From IMG/VR virus record IMGVR_UViG_3300043446_005016, positions 1 to 35,517 of that record: DNA of 35,517 bases. One strand, written 5' to 3'. Of this stretch, positions 1-5,537 are shown one piece after another (the stretch's first letter is position 1; every line of letters starts with the position of its first letter). The notes below the pieces were generated by a model. That model saw only the letters and a list, made by a program, of their open reading frames with translations. It did not search any database and was not told the origin of the DNA. The translations under genes were made by a program, and so were the position numbers. This DNA comes from a virus.

Positions 1-650
1 ATTTTACACTGTTGATTAAAATACGCTTGTTCATATCCTGGGCAATTAATATTTGATAATGGATCAACAGAACAAGTATCAGAAGAATATTGTAATCTTA
101 CATCTACATTTCTAAGCTGCGGTCCATAATATCCTGCCCAAAATCGACTATCCTTTCCTGTAAAACTAACAACAAGATTACCAAGCCCAGATAAACTATA
201 CTGACTGGAAAAGTTTTGTACACCACTAACGGTTGTCCAATTAGTGGTTTGTGGCATACTGTAATTCCAAATACCTAATGTCGCCCCTGTATTGCTAGTC
301 AATCTAATTTGACTAGTTAGAGATCCTATTGAATAGTCTTGGTTCAAATACTGCCAACTATATTGATATCCACTAACTTGAATTCCAGTACCATTCAATG
401 CTGAATTAATAGCAATCGATTGCGCTACTGTTGATTGCATGTAACCAAAGTAGATAGTATTGGTAGCTGGATTGTATCCAGGAATATTTCCCCCCGAATA
501 TCCTCCTCCTGTTCCAGAATAGGGAACTACACCACTCCAACTGTTGGTAATTAAGTTAGGAGTGGTGTTGAGAGTTTGAGAATTACAAAAGGAGAAGAAT
601 GACAGCCAAAACGCCAAGACCAGCAGAAACTTTTTGCCAGAAACTTGCAT
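1..650 (-). CDS. Secreted protein with cysteine-rich repeat, 3'-truncated by window edge
   Basis: The reading frame is open from an ATG at 650 down to base 1, giving 216 visible residues. It begins MQVSGKKFLLVLAFWLSFFSFC, cut here to its features: a basic start followed by a hydrophobic stretch, a good Sec signal peptide. There is no clean lipobox before the Cys. The body is rich in Ser, Thr, Asn, Gly, Tyr and Gln (beta-rich surface protein style). The last visible part contains NCPGYEQAYFNQQC, a Cys-spaced motif that in related phage proteins I recall as repeated in tandem, so further repeats may lie beyond the edge. The start overlaps the 3' end of the preceding minus-strand gene by 68 bases in another frame. 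Function unknown; export is the firmest inference. Confidence 0.72.
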   Translation of the reverse strand, partial: MQVSGKKFLLVLAFWLSFFSFCNSQTLNTTPNLITNSWSGVVPYSGTGGGYSGGNIPGYNPATNTIYFGYMQSTVAQSIAINSALNGTGIQVSGYQYSWQYLNQDYSIGSLTSQIRLTSNTGATLGIWNYSMPQTTNWTTVSGVQNFSSQYSLSGLGNLVVSFTGKDSRFWAGYYGPQLRNVDVRLQYSSDTCSVDPLSNINCPGYEQAYFNQQCK

Positions 651-1131
651 CGTCTTTCTCTTTCATGGGAGTAGGTTTACGGTCAGGATTATCTTCCCAA
701 ATCTTCTTAGCTTCTTCACCAATCTTACCATCCACTGGGCAAGGTGTCCCCGCATTCATCATAGCAGTGAATACACGGTCATCTTGGCAAAGTGTGGCTA
801 CAGCAGCAACTTTCATTCCCATATCAAATAAAGATTTAGCTAACTTTAATCTTTCGCAGTTAAGGTCCCGAATCGTTGTTCCACCAGAAAATCCAAGAAT
901 TTGAGTTTGAACTGCACCACTGACACCTGTTGTACAAATGTCATTATTCAGAATTGTCATAGACGGCGATATAGCAGATGCCGGGGGTGATTTTACAGTT
1001 GTTTCGTTTACACTGTTGCTATTCGTAGTTACCGTACTTGAGCTTCTGGAATCAGTAACTATCACATCAGATTGTGCTTGCGCTAATGTAGTCATAACAA
1101 AAAGCAGCAGAAATGCTATCTTTTTTGTCAT
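583..1131 (-). CDS. Exported protein with signal peptide and C-terminal membrane segment
   Basis: This encodes 182 residues. The start MTKKIAFLLLFVMTTLAQA is a classic signal peptide with an AQA cleavage site, and GGAGG lies five bases before the ATG, which is why this start is preferred over an upstream in-frame ATG. A Ser/Thr/Asn-rich linker follows (residues about 20-60), then a compact domain with four Cys (in NNDIC, DLNCERL, ATLCQDD and GTPCPVDG), probably two disulfides. The protein ends in a hydrophobic segment (VLAVILLLL). Similar proteins occur in aquatic T4-type phages with no assigned role. A late-type promoter lies 22 bases upstream. The topology (N-terminal export, C-terminal anchor) would suit a periplasmic or envelope function at lysis or superinfection exclusion; that is inference. 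Confidence 0.78.
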   Translation of the reverse strand: MTKKIAFLLLFVMTTLAQAQSDVIVTDSRSSSTVTTNSNSVNETTVKSPPASAISPSMTILNNDICTTGVSGAVQTQILGFSGGTTIRDLNCERLKLAKSLFDMGMKVAAVATLCQDDRVFTAMMNAGTPCPVDGKIGEEAKKIWEDNPDRKPTPMKEKDDASFWQKVSAGLGVLAVILLLL

Positions 1132-1153
1132 GGTACCTCCTATTAGTACGATA

Positions 1154-1161
1154 TATTTATG
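1154..1161 (-). promoter_or_regulatory. T4-type late promoter -10 box (CATAAATA)
   Basis: Read on the minus strand the sequence is CATAAATA, one mismatch from the T4 late consensus TATAAATA and a fit to the NATAAATA form seen in cyanophages. It ends 22 bases before the ATG at 1131. No -35 element is expected, because T4 late promoters use gp55 and the sliding clamp. Confidence 0.55.
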
Positions 1162-1183
1162 GTTAGAAAAGTTTTTGTTGAGA

Positions 1184-1212
1184 TTGACAAACGTGTCAAA
1201 AAACTTTAATAT
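1184..1212 (+). promoter_or_regulatory. Sigma70-like early promoter with palindromic -35
   Basis: TTGACA at 1184-1189 and TAATAT at 1207-1212 are separated by 17 bases. The -35 hexamer is half of a perfect inverted repeat, TTGACA-AACG-TGTCAA (1184-1199), which could be a binding site for a dimeric regulator. It would drive the small genes starting at 1245. Confidence 0.6.
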
Positions 1213-1244
1213 ATAACCCATAGTGCACTGGATTAGGATTTAAT

Positions 1245-1508
1245 ATGAAAAAAGCAGATGTAGCTTGGCTCTCTCCGGAAACAGGAGAAGTTGCCTGTAC
1301 TCTCAGCGGTTGCCGTAAAAAGTTTAAAACTAAAGTCGTTGAGCAAAAACCTTTAACAGTTGTCAACGGAAGAGAAGTCACGTATAGTGTATTCTATTCA
1401 GTTTGCAATGAATGTGGAAGAAAACATGCGATGAGCACAGACAAGGAAAAGACGCAGGTAAGCAAAAACGAAGCGCAAAAGTCTCTTATTTTTCTTAAGG
1501 AAGTTTGA
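1245..1508 (+). CDS. Small zinc-ribbon protein, MqsA N-domain-like
   Basis: This 87-residue protein has two cysteine pairs, CTLSGC near residue 18 and CNEC near residue 54, separated by about 30 residues of predicted beta structure (VVNGREVTYSVFYSVC). The layout resembles the YgiT/MqsA-type N-terminal zinc ribbon, but there is no HTH domain after it. The C-terminal third is charged and probably helical. It is first in a short early operon; its TGA overlaps the next ATG by one base. The antitoxin-domain resemblance is by eye and may only reflect a generic zinc ribbon. Confidence 0.72.
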   Translation: MKKADVAWLSPETGEVACTLSGCRKKFKTKVVEQKPLTVVNGREVTYSVFYSVCNECGRKHAMSTDKEKTQVSKNEAQKSLIFLKEV

Positions 1509-1795
1509 TGTTACTTGACATACTGATGTTCTTGACTCCCATTCTTGTATACTTTTACATCAGAAAGTATTTTGATCTAAAGAATCAAATAAAAGAACAA
1601 GAAATAGAAGAGATTCGTACTCGTCTTGTAACAATTGAAAAGATTGAAAATGGTTCTGGTTCCCTTTGGTTGGTTTATTCTCTGGACAATAAATTTCTTG
1701 CACAAGGATATACTGAACAAGAGGCTGTAGACAATCTATATAAAATGTTTCCCGAGAAGGAATTCTTTCAAGTCACAAAAACCATCTGCCCATAG
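1508..1795 (+). CDS. Small membrane protein
   Basis: This 95-residue protein starts MLLDILMFLTPILVYFYI, a single N-terminal membrane helix, followed by a charged juxtamembrane helix (KNQIKEQEIEEIRTR) and a compact soluble domain (about residues 40-95). A TTG three bases earlier is also in frame, but the ATG that overlaps the upstream stop (TGATG) is the better start. The soluble part would lie in the cytoplasm if the N terminus is outside. The 3' end runs ten bases into the tRNA-Arg gene. Small membrane proteins of this shape are common in T4-type early regions; role unknown. Confidence 0.75.
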   Translation: MLLDILMFLTPILVYFYIRKYFDLKNQIKEQEIEEIRTRLVTIEKIENGSGSLWLVYSLDNKFLAQGYTEQEAVDNLYKMFPEKEFFQVTKTICP

Positions 1796-1861
1796 TTCAG
1801 TGGATAGAACAACAGCCTTCTAAGCTGTGGGTCGGGGGTTCGATCCCCTCTGGGCAGGCCA
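1786..1861 (+). tRNA. tRNA-Arg (UCU)
   Basis: A full cloverleaf can be folded: acceptor CTGCCCA/TGGGCAG, D stem GTTC/GAAC, anticodon stem ACAGC/GCTGT with loop CTTCTAA (anticodon TCT at 1819-1821), and T arm with loop TTCGATC. The discriminator base is G and CCA is encoded at 1859-1861. The acceptor overlaps the end of the preceding protein gene. AGA codons are frequent in the phage genes nearby, so this tRNA probably supports phage codon use. Confidence 0.93.
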
Positions 1862-1863
1862 AT

Positions 1864-1937
1864 CCCGGTGTAGTATAATGGCATTACAAGGGTCTCCAAA
1901 ACCCAAGACGGCAGTTCGATCCTGTCCACCGGGCCCA
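1864..1937 (+). tRNA. tRNA-Trp (CCA), slightly atypical
   Basis: Acceptor CCCGGTG/CACCGGG, T arm GGCAG-TTCGATC-CTGTC, and encoded CCA at 1935-1937. The anticodon loop CTCCAAA puts CCA at 1896-1898, which reads Trp. Oddities: the top anticodon-stem pair is A-A, the D arm resembles phage tRNA-Gly more than Trp, and the discriminator base is C rather than the usual G. A glycine identity would need a shifted loop that does not pair, so Trp is preferred but charging identity is uncertain. Confidence 0.8.
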
Positions 1938-1966
1938 TATATAATGTAAAATGATTTGGAGCTATT

Positions 1967-2524
1967 ATGCAGGTTCTTGCACTTGATATTGGAGGTATGC
2001 CAAGAGAATGGATCTCTCTTGAACAAGCAGTGACCTATTATGCACGTGAGCTAGTTAGTTGGCACTTAGGAGACCCCATAAAAACGTTTCGAGGGGGATT
2101 TCAGAGAAGCGGCAGACAATCATCTATTGATGCCCATCCCATCGTTGCAATAGACACTTCATCTCATACGCTACAACTTCGCGGGAAAATAGCTTTAAGT
2201 AATCGTACATTATTCGGTCGAGATCGCCACATGTGTGCTTATTGTGGGCATGTTTTTAAGAACAAAGATTTGTCTCGGGATCATATCATACCTCGCAGTC
2301 AAGGTGGTGAAAATAAATGGATGAATGTCGTTACTGCTTGTATTAATTGCAACACAAAGAAGGATGCTCGCACACCCGAAGAAGCAAGAATGCAATTATT
2401 ATTTGCACCTTATGTTCCCAACTTATATGAACACCTATTGTTGCAAAATAGAAACATCCTTGCAGATCAAATGGAATACTTGAAAGCTGGTGTGCCCAAA
2501 CACTCGAGGTTGTTACATGGATAA
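1967..2524 (+). CDS. HNH endonuclease
   Basis: This 185-residue protein has a C-terminal HNH domain: CAYCG at residues 90-94, SRDHIIPRSQGG at 103-114 (D105, H106), N120, and CINC at 125-128. The two Cys pairs form the structural zinc site, while the DH and N form the metal-dependent catalytic core that nicks or cuts DNA. The N-terminal 80 residues are the conserved lead domain of the bacterial HNH-5-like family. A GGAG precedes the ATG. It sits directly behind two tRNA genes, a typical place for free-standing homing endonucleases in T4-type phages, but a role in DNA packaging or host DNA breakdown cannot be excluded. Confidence 0.9.
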   Translation: MQVLALDIGGMPREWISLEQAVTYYARELVSWHLGDPIKTFRGGFQRSGRQSSIDAHPIVAIDTSSHTLQLRGKIALSNRTLFGRDRHMCAYCGHVFKNKDLSRDHIIPRSQGGENKWMNVVTACINCNTKKDARTPEEARMQLLFAPYVPNLYEHLLLQNRNILADQMEYLKAGVPKHSRLLHG

Positions 2525-2699
2525 AAAAGTTGATGCTATCAATAAAATTCTGCTTTCACTACTGGGGAGTGACCAATTGGTAAAGGCCTGGTGGAAAAGT
2601 CCCAACTACGCTTTTGATCTGAAACCCCCAGAAATTGTATGGCAAGAAGGTGACCAAAGTAAAGTAGTGGATTATATCCTAGCAGCGTATGGACGCTAG
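2517..2699 (+). CDS. Small protein resembling the Xre/MbcA/ParS toxin-binding domain
   Basis: This 60-residue protein starts at an ATG that overlaps the HNH gene by eight bases. Its sequence has the order LVKAWWKSPNYAF, then PPEIVWQEG, then VVDYILAA. This matches the pattern of the DUF2384 (MbcA/ParS/Xre) domain: a Trp-rich turn, SPN, a P-E-V/L segment, and a closing helix. The usual N-terminal HTH is missing. In full-length antitoxins this domain binds RES-type toxins. No toxin partner is visible here, so a solo function such as binding a host toxin is only a guess. Confidence 0.68.
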   Translation: MDKKVDAINKILLSLLGSDQLVKAWWKSPNYAFDLKPPEIVWQEGDQSKVVDYILAAYGR

Positions 2700-2708
2700 G
2701 CGGTTCTA

Positions 2709-2790
2709 GGGTGTTGTTTTTTTACAACACCCGTAAAAATACTGGTTGCACTTTCTTCTAGAATCTGTATAATAGATAGTATTGATTGAT
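2709..2790 (+). repeat. Hairpin-promoter cassette, copy A (PeSL-like)
   Basis: A nine-pair hairpin, GGGTGTTGT (2709-2717) and ACAACACCC (2724-2732), has a TTTTTT loop. It is followed by TTGCAC (2746-2751), a 16-base spacer and TATAAT (2768-2773), then a leader containing TTGATTGATTG. Bases 2725-2756 are identical to copy B (12108-12139). The stem is not followed by a T tract, so it is not a canonical intrinsic terminator. It separates the 2517 gene from the 2803 gene and provides its promoter. Confidence 0.85.
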
Positions 2791-2802
2791 TGCGAGGACA
2801 GA

Positions 2803-3498
2803 ATGTTCGAGTTTGCTACCGAAGCGGATAAAGAGATATACTTGTCTCTGAAGTCTAATCTTAATAAGAACATGGGCTTCTTCAAAAGCGACAAGCAAGC
2901 ATTGTTCTTGTTCAAGTCCTACAGTGCTCGCCCCGAGCCAGATCGTGAGGGTTTTAAAAAGTTCATGGGTGTAGATGTTAGTCCCGACCAAATTGGAGTA
3001 ACCGTCACTGCTTACAATCGTTGGGCAGGTTACGGATCTCGCTCAGTGATTCCTTCGCTTTCTGTCTTTGTACTCGACAAGTTTGGCGTGGTCGCTCTAT
3101 ATAAAATTCGCGGTAACGGCAATCTACGTGATGGTTGGGGTCCCAACCCCGAAAAGACAGAATTGGTTTGGTCGCGCCCTGCTGATGCAGTATGCCCATG
3201 GACCTTCCCGACACTTGAAGAAGTTGCTAAGGAAGTTCGTTCGAACGAATGGATCGGATCGCCCGGTCAGAAAATCGAGGTGGTTCTTAAGTTTCTTCGC
3301 GGACGTGATATGGGTTCTTCTCAATGGGGCAATTCTTACCTGTCAGTGTTCGAAGATGAAGCAGGTAACGTAGTCAATATTTGGAAGTTTATTGACGTAC
3401 AACCCAATGAATTTATCAAAGTCAAGGGCACAGTCAAGTCGACTGATGACTATAAAGGTCGTAAACAAACCACACTAATTCGAGTAAAAGAAGTATGA
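2803..3498 (+). CDS. Conserved phage protein of unknown function, possible C-terminal OB-like fold
   Basis: This 231-residue protein starts at an ATG preceded by GAGGA; an upstream in-frame TTG falls inside the promoter leader and is rejected. The N-terminal part has a mixed alpha/beta pattern with NRWAGYGSRS near residue 75. The last 60 residues look like a five-strand barrel (SYLSVFEDEAGNVV, IWKF, EFIKVKGTVKS, YKGRKQTTLIRVK), similar in rhythm to OB folds that bind single-stranded nucleic acid. No catalytic motif was found. It has its own promoter (copy A) and heads an operon of overlapping small genes running to about 5315. Confidence 0.85.
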   Translation: MFEFATEADKEIYLSLKSNLNKNMGFFKSDKQALFLFKSYSARPEPDREGFKKFMGVDVSPDQIGVTVTAYNRWAGYGSRSVIPSLSVFVLDKFGVVALYKIRGNGNLRDGWGPNPEKTELVWSRPADAVCPWTFPTLEEVAKEVRSNEWIGSPGQKIEVVLKFLRGRDMGSSQWGNSYLSVFEDEAGNVVNIWKFIDVQPNEFIKVKGTVKSTDDYKGRKQTTLIRVKEV

Positions 3499-3695
3499 CT
3501 CTTCCGCATGAAAGGCTCCGCTCAGTGAATAATACAAGAGACTTCTTGTATGACTTACTTGACCCCAAAGCATACCCGCGTGTTCCTCGCAATGTGCGGG
3601 AAAAGGCGCGCAATTTACTAAGGCACTATCCCACAAGTTACGATATGAGTAGAATTTGTGAAGGGGATAGTACTGTTTTTAATTATAGAGAGTAA
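3495..3695 (+). CDS. BPSL0761-family small protein
   Basis: This 66-residue protein matches the BPSL0761 pattern: MTLPHERLRSVNNTRDFL, then DPKAYPRVPRNVREKARNL and LLRHYP. The family is widespread in Burkholderia, Pseudomonas and their phages and has no known function; it is predicted helical and soluble. Its ATGA start overlaps the stop of the previous gene by four bases, which suggests translational coupling. The family link is the main hint that the host lies among beta- or gammaproteobacteria. Confidence 0.85.
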   Translation: MTLPHERLRSVNNTRDFLYDLLDPKAYPRVPRNVREKARNLLRHYPTSYDMSRICEGDSTVFNYRE

Positions 3696-3696
3696 T

Positions 3697-3951
3697 ATGA
3701 AAAATAGATACGGTGATGAATACAATTTTAAGAAGCTAGATGAGAATCTGTATACTATTGAAGGTGATTTACAGTATTGGCGATTCGGGTTTCGTGAGGA
3801 CAGCGCTGATTTAAATGATCTTGCTTTTGCAGATCCCAGTGGAGGTCCTTTCATTGAACCAGGTATGAAGATCGATGGGCGAGTGATTCTTCGCATTCGA
3901 TCTGGTCATAAAATTGGTGATAAAGAATATCTTGTCTTTGAGGTTGAATAG
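3697..3951 (+). CDS. Small conserved phage protein, beta-rich
   Basis: This 84-residue protein has LYTIEGDLQYWRFGFRED in its first half, FADPSGGPFIEPG in the middle, and strands VILRIR and YLVFEVE at the end. It starts one base after the upstream stop. The pattern is that of a small beta-sandwich or barrel. I recognise similar unannotated proteins in T4-type phages but no function. Confidence 0.78.
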   Translation: MKNRYGDEYNFKKLDENLYTIEGDLQYWRFGFREDSADLNDLAFADPSGGPFIEPGMKIDGRVILRIRSGHKIGDKEYLVFEVE

Positions 3952-3952
3952 T

Positions 3953-4129
3953 ATGCCGGCAATTTTAGGATTACTACTTGGGCTTTTGATTGCAATCGTA
4001 GCAACTTTGTTCTTTCCTGAATATACGCACCTGTACCGTCAAGGGCAGATCGATGCTGTCAATGGTAAAGTGTTATTTGAACTGAAACCACAGCCAGATG
4101 GGACTACTACTTGGGAACGCAAGAAGTGA
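3953..4129 (+). CDS. Small single-pass membrane protein
   Basis: This 58-residue protein begins MPAILGLLLGLLIAIVATLFF, condensed here to one membrane helix at about residues 3-21. A short tail, YRQGQIDAVNGKVLFEL, ends with PDGTTTWERKK. The tail pattern (GQ-DA-NGK followed by PDGT and W) recurs in small phage membrane proteins of unknown role. The next gene begins inside its stop codon. Confidence 0.72.
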   Translation: MPAILGLLLGLLIAIVATLFFPEYTHLYRQGQIDAVNGKVLFELKPQPDGTTTWERKK

Positions 4130-4566
4130 ACCTTGAACTACAAAAAAAGCTAATCGAAAAATATCCTAAGATTTTTCCAATTCAAACCATGACCAAGATT
4201 TATCCGATGGCTATGTTTGGATTTGAATGCTCTGACGGTTGGTACAATATTCTCTATACTTTATGCGGTAGGATTCAATCGTATATTGATTCAAGAGAAA
4301 AGTATAGAGATTATTGTATTGAAAAAGGTCTGAACAATGATGTACCTTCCATACCCCAAGTTGTAGCTACACAAGTCAAAGAAAAGTACGGTACACTGAG
4401 ATTCTATTATGATGGAGGTGATGAACAAATTCAAGGTATGGTTACGATGGCTGAAGCTATCACTGAATTCACTTGTGAACGATGCGGTAATGTAGGCAAA
4501 CTGCGAGGTAAATCTTGGATGTACACGGCTTGCGATGAACACACCAAAGCAGAGGACAAAGAATGA
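4126..4566 (+). CDS. Conserved phage protein with C-terminal zinc-ribbon half
   Basis: This 146-residue protein starts at GTG (4126), which overlaps the upstream TGA (GTGA); a TTG at 4111 is an alternative giving five more residues. It contains FGFECSDGWYNILYTLC early on, KEKYGTLRFYYDGG in the middle, and a C-terminal CERCGNVGKLR followed by CDEH, which together could bind zinc. The same three-block architecture is found in many Caudoviricetes hypothetical proteins. No activity is known. Confidence 0.8.
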   Translation: MNLELQKKLIEKYPKIFPIQTMTKIYPMAMFGFECSDGWYNILYTLCGRIQSYIDSREKYRDYCIEKGLNNDVPSIPQVVATQVKEKYGTLRFYYDGGDEQIQGMVTMAEAITEFTCERCGNVGKLRGKSWMYTACDEHTKAEDKE

Positions 4567-4835
4567 ACAAACGAATTCGTGAACTCGCCAAACAGGCTCG
4601 AAAACTAGCAGCAGATGAACATACTAATGGTGATGAATACAAACTTAATATAAATGATGATTCTTATTATGTTCAAGAATTAATCCAAGAAAAGTTTGCC
4701 GAGTTGATTGTGCAGGAATGTATTGACATTGTTAGTAAGGTTCCAAACGGTTATCGTGATTACAGAAACCAAATCGAAGATGCTATTCGGACCGATTGCC
4801 TACAAGCGATCAAGGAACATTTCGGAGTTGAGTGA
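4563..4835 (+). CDS. Small helical protein, FAELIV family copy 1
   Basis: This 90-residue protein has a helical N terminus (MNKRIRELAKQARKLA), a core FAELIVQECIDIV, and a C-terminal AIKEHFGVE. Short proteins with this FAELIV-x-EC core and an HFG-like end occur in long tandem sets in many phages and are of unknown function. It overlaps both neighbours, by four bases and by one base, so the run is probably translated as a unit. Confidence 0.78.
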   Translation: MNKRIRELAKQARKLAADEHTNGDEYKLNINDDSYYVQELIQEKFAELIVQECIDIVSKVPNGYRDYRNQIEDAIRTDCLQAIKEHFGVE

Positions 4836-5032
4836 TGAACAATCGAATTGAAGAACTCGCACAATGCAATGAACGCATTCTAAATTTCTTTCAAACAGGT
4901 CCAGTTCAACGTGCAGCTATCGAACAGTTTGCCGAGTTGATTGTTCGGGAATGTGCTGACATTGCAAATATAAACCAATTCCAATGGAATTCTGTTGGCT
5001 ATTTTGTGCTAAAACATTTTGAAATTGAATAA
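4835..5032 (+). CDS. Small helical protein, FAELIV family copy 2
   Basis: This 65-residue protein is a shorter relative of the preceding gene product. It shares the NRIEELA start, the FAELIVRECADIA core and the HFEIE end, but lacks the central insertion. The ATG overlaps the upstream stop as TGATG; a GTG three bases earlier is possible but less likely. The pair looks like a tandem duplication that has diverged. Confidence 0.74.
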   Translation: MNNRIEELAQCNERILNFFQTGPVQRAAIEQFAELIVRECADIANINQFQWNSVGYFVLKHFEIE

Positions 5033-5139
5033 TGTTTGCTGATGCATTCCTACACATACTTCTTCGAACAGTAAGAATATTATCGTTGGTGTTTTGTGTG
5101 ATTTTATTTTTTGCTCAACTATTGGGAGTCATATACTAA
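5032..5139 (+). CDS. Tiny membrane protein (35 residues)
   Basis: The ATG overlaps the previous stop (TAATG), and the stop overlaps the next ATG in the same manner, so the ORF fits exactly between two supported genes. It has a basic segment (HILLRTVRI) and then a hydrophobic helix (LVFCVILFFAQLLGVIY). There is no strong Shine-Dalgarno, so expression would rely on coupling. The perfect fit is the main support. Confidence 0.5.
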   Translation: MFADAFLHILLRTVRILSLVFCVILFFAQLLGVIY

Positions 5140-5315
5140 TGTCAGATATAGAAGTAAGATGGCTAGTTGTTAGCGGACAAGAGAAAAAGCTACAGTTTCG
5201 AACTAGAACAACTCGGGTTGAATATAGCAGTATTTCACAACAACAGTATAAAGTTTACTTTTGGTCTGAATGGGAAGATGTTCCCACTTTCTTCGCTACA
5301 GACAATATAATTTAA
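5139..5315 (+). CDS. Small protein of unknown function
   Basis: This 58-residue protein begins MSDIEVRWLVVSGQEKK and is rich in beta-type residues, with KVYFWSEWEDVPTFF near the end. The ATG overlaps the stop of the tiny membrane protein; GGGAG lies about 12 bases upstream. It ends six bases before tRNA-Leu. No family recognised. Confidence 0.62.
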   Translation: MSDIEVRWLVVSGQEKKLQFRTRTTRVEYSSISQQQYKVYFWSEWEDVPTFFATDNII

Positions 5316-5320
5316 GTTTT

Positions 5321-5409
5321 GCCCGGGTGGTGGAATAGGTAGACACAACGGACTTAAAATCCGTCGCTACTAAAATAGCGTACCGGTTCGACTCCGGTTC
5401 CGGGCACCA
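5321..5409 (+). tRNA. tRNA-Leu (UAA)
   Basis: A class II tRNA with acceptor GCCCGGG, anticodon stem ACGGA/TCCGT, loop CTTAAAA (anticodon TAA at 5355-5357), and a long variable arm built on CGCTA/TAGCG. The T arm is CCGG-TTCGACT-CCGG. The discriminator is A and CCA is encoded at 5407-5409. UUA codons are common in these AT-rich phage genes. Confidence 0.95.
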
Positions 5410-5412
5410 ATT

Positions 5413-5488
<76 letters not shown>

Positions 5489-5533
5489 TTGCATTCTTTG
5501 CCCTCCTATGTTATTATAATGTTTTACAAGGAG
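5489..5533 (+). promoter_or_regulatory. Polymerase gene promoter and possible RBS-masking stem
   Basis: TTGCAT (5489-5494), 17 bases, then TATTAT (5512-5517) is a plausible early promoter; TATAAT at 5515-5520 is an alternative -10 with poorer spacing. CTCCT at 5503-5507 is complementary to AGGAG at 5529-5533, the Shine-Dalgarno of the polymerase gene. Transcripts reading through from the tRNAs would contain both arms, whereas transcripts starting at about 5524 would lack the anti-SD arm. T4 gp43 is known to repress its own mRNA at a hairpin near the RBS, so this could also be an operator. Confidence 0.5.
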
Positions 5534-5537
5534 AGTC

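Noticed and set aside
583-1131. Calling the minus-strand pair an Rz/Rz1 spanin pair
   Set aside because: The first product has a cleavable signal peptide and C-terminal hydrophobic segment instead of an N-terminal anchor, and the second lacks a clear lipobox and is over 200 residues.
1864-1937. Calling this tRNA glycine (UCC)
   Set aside because: A Gly anticodon needs a shifted loop whose flanking bases (AAGGG/AACCC) do not pair; the standard seven-base loop gives CCA.
2709-2732. Cassette hairpins as canonical intrinsic terminators
   Set aside because: The T residues are in the loop, not after the stem; the 3' flank is GTAAAAAT. They may still pause or process RNA, so they are listed as cassettes, not terminators.
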